A stretch of DNA of 8,873 nt, taken from the NCBI GenBank assembly GCA_025925615.1, contig JAICLN010000164.1:1-8873 (forward strand), written 5' to 3'. Below the pieces are notes generated by a model, which made no database searches, was not told the DNA's origin, and was given only the letters and a program-made list of their open reading frames with translations. Origin of the DNA: Actinomycetospora sp. (GTDB taxonomy: Bacteria > Actinomycetota > Actinomycetes > Mycobacteriales > Pseudonocardiaceae). The translations under genes and the position numbers were made by a program. This document shows positions 5,622-8,873 of the stretch, piece after piece. Positions within the stretch are counted from its first letter, which is position 1. The number at the start of each line of letters is the position of its first letter.

Positions 5622-6254
5622 GTGGCCGCCTCCGTGTCCCGGGCCGGCGGTGGGTACCGGCGCCGGCACCTGCTCCCCATGGGTCTGCTGGTGCTCGTCC
5701 TCGCCGTCGCCAGCATCCTCACCTGGATCGTCGTCTTCGCGAACTCCACCGCCACGTCGGTGACCTCGTGCAACGCTCCGGCGTCCGGGGGCGGGAGCGT
5801 GCAGTCGCGCACCGCCCTCGACACCACCAACGCCGCCGCGCCCGCGGACACCGCGGTGCGGGTGCTGAACGGCGCCGGGCAGCGCGGGTCGGCGCAGCTG
5901 GCCGCGGTGGAGCTGGGCGAGCTCGGCATGCCCGAGGCCGGCGAGCCCGACAACGACCCGCTCTACCCCGCGCAGGACCTCTCCTGCGTCGGGCAGATCC
6001 GCTACGGCCCGGCCGGGGCCTCGGCGGCCCGCACCCTGTCGCTCGTGGTGCCCTGCGCGGAGCTGGTCGACGACGGCCGCCAGGGCGCGACGGTCGACCT
6101 CGCCCTCGGCAGCGACTTCCGCGACGTCACCCCGAGCCAGGGGGCGCAGGACGCCCTCAAGGCACTCACCCGCGGCAGCTCCTCCGGGGGCGCGGTGCCG
6201 GGGACCGAGCCGAGCGCCCTCTCGGCACTGCGCGACGTGGACTGTTCGGCCTAG
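5622..6254 (+). CDS. cei: Envelope integrity protein Cei (LytR C-terminal domain)
   Basis: The protein has 210 residues: a basic N-terminus (GYRRRH, 11-16), one hydrophobic anchor (about 17-40) and then an exported domain. The VRVLNGAGQRGSAQLAAVELGELG stretch (79-102) is the start of a LytR_C domain (PF13399), without the LCP phosphotransferase domain found in LytR-CpsA-Psr enzymes. Four Cys (50, 122, 145, 208) all lie in the exported part and could form two disulfides. The M. tuberculosis homologue Rv2700 (Cei) is known to be needed for cell envelope integrity and virulence; the biochemical activity is not settled. I chose GTG 5622 because of the TAGGGT box just upstream; GTG 5634 is also possible, and the frame is open from 5565. 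It converges on suhB. Confidence 0.88.
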   Translation: MAASVSRAGGGYRRRHLLPMGLLVLVLAVASILTWIVVFANSTATSVTSCNAPASGGGSVQSRTALDTTNAAAPADTAVRVLNGAGQRGSAQLAAVELGELGMPEAGEPDNDPLYPAQDLSCVGQIRYGPAGASAARTLSLVVPCAELVDDGRQGATVDLALGSDFRDVTPSQGAQDALKALTRGSSSGGAVPGTEPSALSALRDVDCSA

Positions 6255-6269
6255 GTGGCCTTCGGCCTC

Positions 6270-6309
6270 GTGAGCACTTTCCGGGGCTATGACCCCGGAA
6301 AGTGCTCAC
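6270..6309. terminator. Perfect 17-bp palindrome between cei and suhB
   Basis: GTGAGCACTTTCCGGGG (6270-6286) and its exact reverse complement (6293-6309) flank a 6-nt loop CTATGA. It lies 15 bases after the cei stop and includes the suhB stop codon (6306-6308) in its right arm. It is a likely two-way terminator for the convergent pair. No U-tract follows on either strand. A smaller GGCC-TTC-GGCC hairpin (6257-6267) precedes it. Confidence 0.7.
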
Positions 6310-7148
6310 AAGCCGGAGGCACCTGCGGCGCGGAGCAGCTCGGCCAGGCCGTCCGCGATCCCCGGCCCGGCGGCGACGATCGCCTCGGGGCCGAGCCCGG
6401 CGGCGTCGGCCGGGTCGGGTCGGCGCACCACCGCGCCCGCCTCCTCCGCGATCAGGGCGCCGGCGGCCCAGTCCCAGTGGTGCAGACCGTGCTCGTAGTA
6501 GCCGTCCACCCAGCCCGCGGCCACCGAGCACAGGTCCAGCGACGCGCATCCCTGACGACGGATGTCCCCCACCTCGCTCGCGATCCGCGCGACGAGGGCG
6601 GCCTGCCGGCGGCGCCGCTGCGGGTCGTAGTTCAGGCCGGTCGCGACGACGGCGACGCCGGGCCGCCGCAGCTCGGACGCCCGCAGCACCCGGCCGTCCA
6701 GCCACGCCCCGTGCCCGGCCGCGGCGCTCCACACCCGCCCCGAGACCGGTTCGACGACGGCGCCGGCGAGCGGGCGGCCGTCGACCTCGGCGCCGATCGA
6801 GACCGCGAACCACGGCAGCCCGTGCGCGTAGTTCACGGTGCCGTCGATGGGGTCGACGATCCAGCGGACCTGCCCGGGCCGCGGGTCGCCGTCGTCGGCG
6901 CCGCCCTCCTCACCGAGCACGGCGTCGGCGGGGCGCAGGTCCGCGAGGCGCTCCCGGACGAGCGCCTCGCACTCGCGGTCGCCCTCGGTCACGACGTCGG
7001 TGGCCGAGCTCTTGGTCGGCAGGTCGGCCACCGAGCCGGCCCCGACGACGCGGTCCCGGACCGCGAGGGCGAGCTCGGCCGCCTCCCGCGCCACCTCGAC
7101 CGCGACCTTCTCGAGCGTCCGGACGTCCTCGTCGTTCACGGGCTCCAT
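6306..7148 (-). CDS. suhB: Inositol-1-monophosphatase family protein
   Basis: The protein has 280 residues, the usual length. It belongs to the Mg-dependent, lithium-sensitive phosphatase family (PF00459). Metal-site motifs are complete: GEE (79-81), DPIDGT (99-104, with Asp99 and Asp102) and WDWAAG (225-230, with Asp226); [12 protein letters not shown] (46-57) is the usual N-terminal motif. The expected reaction is release of phosphate from myo-inositol 1-phosphate, giving inositol for phosphatidylinositol and mycothiol in actinobacteria; related family members act on histidinol phosphate or fructose bisphosphate, so the substrate is inferred. ATG 7148 was chosen because conserved sequence starts shortly after it; upstream the frame stays open but overlaps ppgK. 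No ribosome binding site is seen, and a TAATCA -10-like box eleven bases upstream suggests a very short leader. It matches Rv2701c. Confidence 0.92.
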   Translation of the reverse strand: MEPVNDEDVRTLEKVAVEVAREAAELALAVRDRVVGAGSVADLPTKSSATDVVTEGDRECEALVRERLADLRPADAVLGEEGGADDGDPRPGQVRWIVDPIDGTVNYAHGLPWFAVSIGAEVDGRPLAGAVVEPVSGRVWSAAAGHGAWLDGRVLRASELRRPGVAVVATGLNYDPQRRRRQAALVARIASEVGDIRRQGCASLDLCSVAAGWVDGYYEHGLHHWDWAAGALIAEEAGAVVRRPDPADAAGLGPEAIVAAGPGIADGLAELLRAAGASGL

Positions 7149-7159
7149 CCGACCACAGG

Positions 7160-7169
7160 TGATTACGAT
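7160..7169. promoter_or_regulatory. Overlapping divergent -10-like boxes for suhB and ppgK
   Basis: TGATTACGAT contains a plus-strand TACGAT (7164-7169, fits TANNNT) and a minus-strand TAATCA (7165 to 7160, lacking the final T), sharing the TA at 7164-7165. The plus box is 27 bases before the ppgK start, leaving a leader of about 20 bases with a ribosome binding site; the minus box is 11 bases before the suhB ATG. The GATTAC core and geometry repeat those of the dut/DUF3093 pair. No -35 is evident. Confidence 0.45.
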
Positions 7170-7180
7170 CCCAGCGGCGC

Positions 7181-7190
7181 AGGAGAGGGG
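7181..7190 (+). promoter_or_regulatory. Ribosome binding site of ppgK
   Basis: AGGAGAGGGG gives two overlapping Shine-Dalgarno matches: GAGGGG six bases, and AGGAG eleven bases, before the GTG at 7197. It decides the start of ppgK, whose frame is open upstream as far as 6255 through suhB antisense. Confidence 0.7.
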
Positions 7191-7196
7191 ATATCG

Positions 7197-7952
7197 GTGA
7201 ACGAATCGTGGCGACTCGGGATCGACGTCGGCGGCACCGGGGTCAAGGGCAACGTCGTCGACACCCGCACCGGCGAGCTGGTGGCCGAGCGCGTGCGGAT
7301 CGCCACCCCCCACCCGGCCACCCCCGAGGCGGTCGCCGACACCGTGGCGGCCGTCGTCGAGGCCCACGGGTGGGAGGACGGGGTCGGCGTCACGCTGCCG
7401 TCGGTGGTCAAGGACGGCATCGCGCACACCGCGGCGAACATCGACCCGAGCTGGCCGGGGACGGACGCGCTCACGCTGTTCGGGGAGCGGCTGGGCCGCA
7501 CGAGCGTGCACGTGCTCAACGACGCCGACGCGGCCGGCCTCGCCGAGGTCCGCTTCGGCGCCGGGCAGGGGGTGAACGGTGTGGTGTGCCTGCTCACGAT
7601 CGGCACCGGGATCGGGAGCGCGGTCTTCCACGACGGCGTGCTGCTGCCCTCCACCGAGCTCGGTCACCTGCAGGTCGACGGGCACGACGCCGAGACCCGC
7701 GCCTCCGCCTCCGCGCGCGAGCGCGAGGACCTCAGCTGGGGCAAGTGGGCCAAGCGGTTCTCGCGCTACGTGCAGGTCCTCGAGGACCTCATCTGGCCGG
7801 ACCTGTTCATCCTGGGCGGCGGCGTGAGCAAGAAACCGGACAAGTGGCTCCCCCTGCTCGAGGCACGCACCCGGATCGTCACCGCGCAGCTGCAGAACCA
7901 GGCCGGGATCGTCGGCGCGGCGATGGCCGCCGCGGAGGGTACGAGCCCCTGA
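7197..7952 (+). CDS. ppgK: Polyphosphate glucokinase
   Basis: The protein has 251 residues and is cytosolic. It belongs to the ROK-type polyphosphate/ATP glucokinases, which phosphorylate glucose to glucose 6-phosphate using inorganic polyphosphate (often also ATP). The N-terminal phosphate loop is DVGGTGVKG (10-18), the catalytic Asp109 is in LNDADAAG (107-114), TIGTGIGSA (134-142) is the second phosphate motif, ELGH (154-157) binds sugar, and LGGGVSKK (206-213) is the adenosine-type motif. As expected for this branch, the Cys-rich zinc motif of other ROK proteins is absent. The [17 protein letters not shown] segment is characteristic of PpgK. The GTG start has a good ribosome binding site. 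It is divergent from suhB and directly upstream of sigA, as Rv2702 is. Confidence 0.95.
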   Translation: MNESWRLGIDVGGTGVKGNVVDTRTGELVAERVRIATPHPATPEAVADTVAAVVEAHGWEDGVGVTLPSVVKDGIAHTAANIDPSWPGTDALTLFGERLGRTSVHVLNDADAAGLAEVRFGAGQGVNGVVCLLTIGTGIGSAVFHDGVLLPSTELGHLQVDGHDAETRASASAREREDLSWGKWAKRFSRYVQVLEDLIWPDLFILGGGVSKKPDKWLPLLEARTRIVTAQLQNQAGIVGAAMAAAEGTSP

Positions 7953-7971
7953 CCTGCGGGTTCACCCTCCG
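7933..7971 (+). terminator. Possible hairpin terminator after ppgK
   Basis: CGGAGGGT (7933-7940) pairs with ACCCTCCG (7964-7971); inside it AGCCC (7944-7948) pairs with GGGTT (7958-7962), with one G-U, to form a two-part stem. It spans the ppgK stop codon and has no U-tract. It would separate ppgK from sigA transcription, but could also be a chance GC stem. Confidence 0.35.
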
Positions 7972-8191
7972 GGGGCGGATCGCCAGGATCTCCGCGCAGG
8001 CGGTGCGACGACCGGTCACGGTGAGGTACGGGCGGCAGTCACCCGGCGTCGTTACAATGAACGTCAGCCCAGGTCGAGACACCACCGGGACCGGGCCCAC
8101 AGACCTTCCCGACACGTCGCGTCGTGACCGTCCGGGCCCGTCCGTCGATCCGGTGTCCGCCCCGCAGTTCGTTCGTCGCGAAAGGTCGTAC
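7953..8191 (+). promoter_or_regulatory. 239-bp sigA upstream region with -10 TACAAT
   Basis: There is no gene here. The strongest signal is TACAAT at 8053-8058, a near-consensus sigma-A -10, in otherwise GC-rich DNA. It predicts a transcript start near 8065 and a leader of about 127 bases. No TTGACA-like -35 lies 16-19 bases upstream. The leader can form a long-range CGGGCCC/GGGCCCG stem (8092-8098 with 8134-8140), which is weak evidence of structure. AAAGG at 8181-8185 is the ribosome binding site, six bases before the sigA GTG. Confidence 0.55.
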
Positions 8192-8873
8192 GTGGCAGCC
8201 GCAGATTCCGCCTCCCGCCGTCGCGCCTCCACCGCCACGGCAGAGCAGCCCTCCGGGCTCGCCGTGGTGACCACCGAGGACGCGGATGCCCCCGCCACGG
8301 CTCCGGCCCCGGCGAAGAAGTCCGGCGGCCGTGCGGCGAAGGCCGGCGCGGCGACGAAGACCGCCGCCAAGAAGGCGCCCGCGAAGAAGGGCGACGCTCC
8401 CGCCGAGGGCGGCGAGGCCGAGCCCGACGCCCCCGAGGGTGAGCTCGAGGAGGCCGCGCCCGGCGCCGAGGACCTGACCGACGAGGTCGAGGCGCTCGGG
8501 GCGGAGGTCGTCGAGGTGGTCGAGGCCACCGACGTCGAGACCGAGGAGCCCACCGAGGAGGACAAGAAGTCGGGCGACTTCGTCTGGGACGAGGAGGAGT
8601 CCGAGGCGCTGCGCCAGGCGCGCAAGGACGCCGAGCTCACCGCCTCGGCCGACTCCGTCCGCGCCTACCTCAAGCAGATCGGCAAGGTGGCGCTGCTCAA
8701 CGCCGAGGAGGAGGTCGAGCTCGCCAAGCGCATCGAGGCCGGCCTCTACGCGGCGGAGCGCCTCCGCAAGGTCGCCGAGGCCCAGCAGGAGCTGCAGACG
8801 CAGATGCGGCGCGACCTGCGCTGGATCGTCCGCGACGGCGAGCGCGCCAAGTCCCACCTGCTCGAGGCGAACC
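8192..8873 (+). CDS. sigA: Principal RNA polymerase sigma factor SigA, 3' part beyond window
   Basis: The first 227 codons are present, plus one base; the frame is open to the right edge. Residues 1-40 are small and polar; 41-69 form a Lys/Ala-rich stretch with repeated [11 protein letters not shown] motifs; 70-147 are strongly acidic (Glu, Asp, Val). Sigma region 1.2 follows at 154-195 ([31 protein letters not shown] as a spaced pattern), then a helical linker ([23 protein letters not shown]), and the window ends at LLEAN, the start of region 2.1 (normally LRLVVSLAKRY). This is the primary sigma factor of actinobacteria (SigA/HrdB/RpoD type). The long, charged N-terminal extension replaces a typical region 1.1 and is poorly conserved. 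GTG 8192 has an AAAGG site six bases upstream. It corresponds to Rv2703. Confidence 0.95.
   Translation, partial: MAAADSASRRRASTATAEQPSGLAVVTTEDADAPATAPAPAKKSGGRAAKAGAATKTAAKKAPAKKGDAPAEGGEAEPDAPEGELEEAAPGAEDLTDEVEALGAEVVEVVEATDVETEEPTEEDKKSGDFVWDEEESEALRQARKDAELTASADSVRAYLKQIGKVALLNAEEEVELAKRIEAGLYAAERLRKVAEAQQELQTQMRRDLRWIVRDGERAKSHLLEAN

Noticed and set aside
6255..7196. Upstream extension of the ppgK frame through suhB antisense
   Set aside because: ROK homology starts just after GTG 7197, which has a ribosome binding site; the upstream part is antisense to SuhB catalytic motifs.
7149..7685. Upstream extension of the suhB frame into ppgK
   Set aside because: It is the complement of conserved PpgK sequence; SuhB conservation begins at ATG 7148.
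8039..8857. 272-codon minus-strand open frame opposite sigA
   Set aside because: Leu/Gly/Arg-rich repeats are the mirror of the SigA charged arm and region 1.2; it has no promoter or ribosome binding site of its own.
1..8873. CRISPR array, tRNA, rRNA, insertion sequence, phage or defence genes
   Set aside because: None of the regularly spaced repeats, cloverleaf sequences, transposase or integrase motifs, or nuclease/toxin families were seen; all genes fit conserved actinobacterial housekeeping families.

Overview
This is ordinary chromosomal sequence from a very GC-rich actinobacterium. Third codon positions are almost all G or C, starts are often GTG, and several genes look leaderless. The gene content (DUF3710, DUF3093, DUF4193, Cei, SuhB, PpgK, a SigA with a long Lys/Glu-rich N-terminus) points to the Mycobacteriales/Pseudonocardiales. 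A Pseudonocardiaceae-like organism is my best guess, but the genus cannot be settled from the window.

Layout, left to right. (1) The 3' part of a membrane-anchored alpha/beta-hydrolase gene (+, open at the left edge). (2) Convergent to it, a minus-strand group read from right to left: dut (4403), the DUF3710 gene, an OB-fold protein gene and a six-TM DUF3159 membrane protein gene (ends at 1640). (3) DUF3093 gene (+), divergent from dut; their two -10 boxes overlap. (4) DUF4193 zinc-ribbon gene (-), convergent with the DUF3093 gene across a 20-bp hairpin. (5) cei (+), divergent from the DUF4193 gene across 281 bp of non-coding DNA. (6) suhB (-), convergent with cei across a perfect 17-bp palindrome that contains the suhB stop codon. 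(7) ppgK (+), divergent from suhB. (8) The first 227 codons of the principal sigma factor gene sigA (+), running off the right edge.

From DUF3710 to sigA, gene order and strands (-,-,+,-,+,-,+,+) match, from my knowledge of that genome, the Rv2696c-Rv2703 block of Mycobacterium tuberculosis. The known functions are dUTP hydrolysis, inositol phosphate dephosphorylation, polyphosphate-dependent glucose phosphorylation, an envelope-integrity factor and the housekeeping sigma factor. Four or five genes are conserved but uncharacterised. The genes are linked by position and not by one pathway.

I found no mobile element, CRISPR array, tRNA or rRNA, toxin-antitoxin pair, defence system or secondary-metabolite genes, and no convincing new multi-gene system. 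What deserves a second look is mostly between genes: overlapping divergent -10 elements at two gene pairs, palindromes and an 18-bp tandem repeat at convergent gene ends, and an atypical 44-residue tail on Dut whose codon use looks like translated intergenic DNA. No stretch longer than 300 bases lacks a gene; the two largest gaps (5341-5621 and 7953-8191) are described below.
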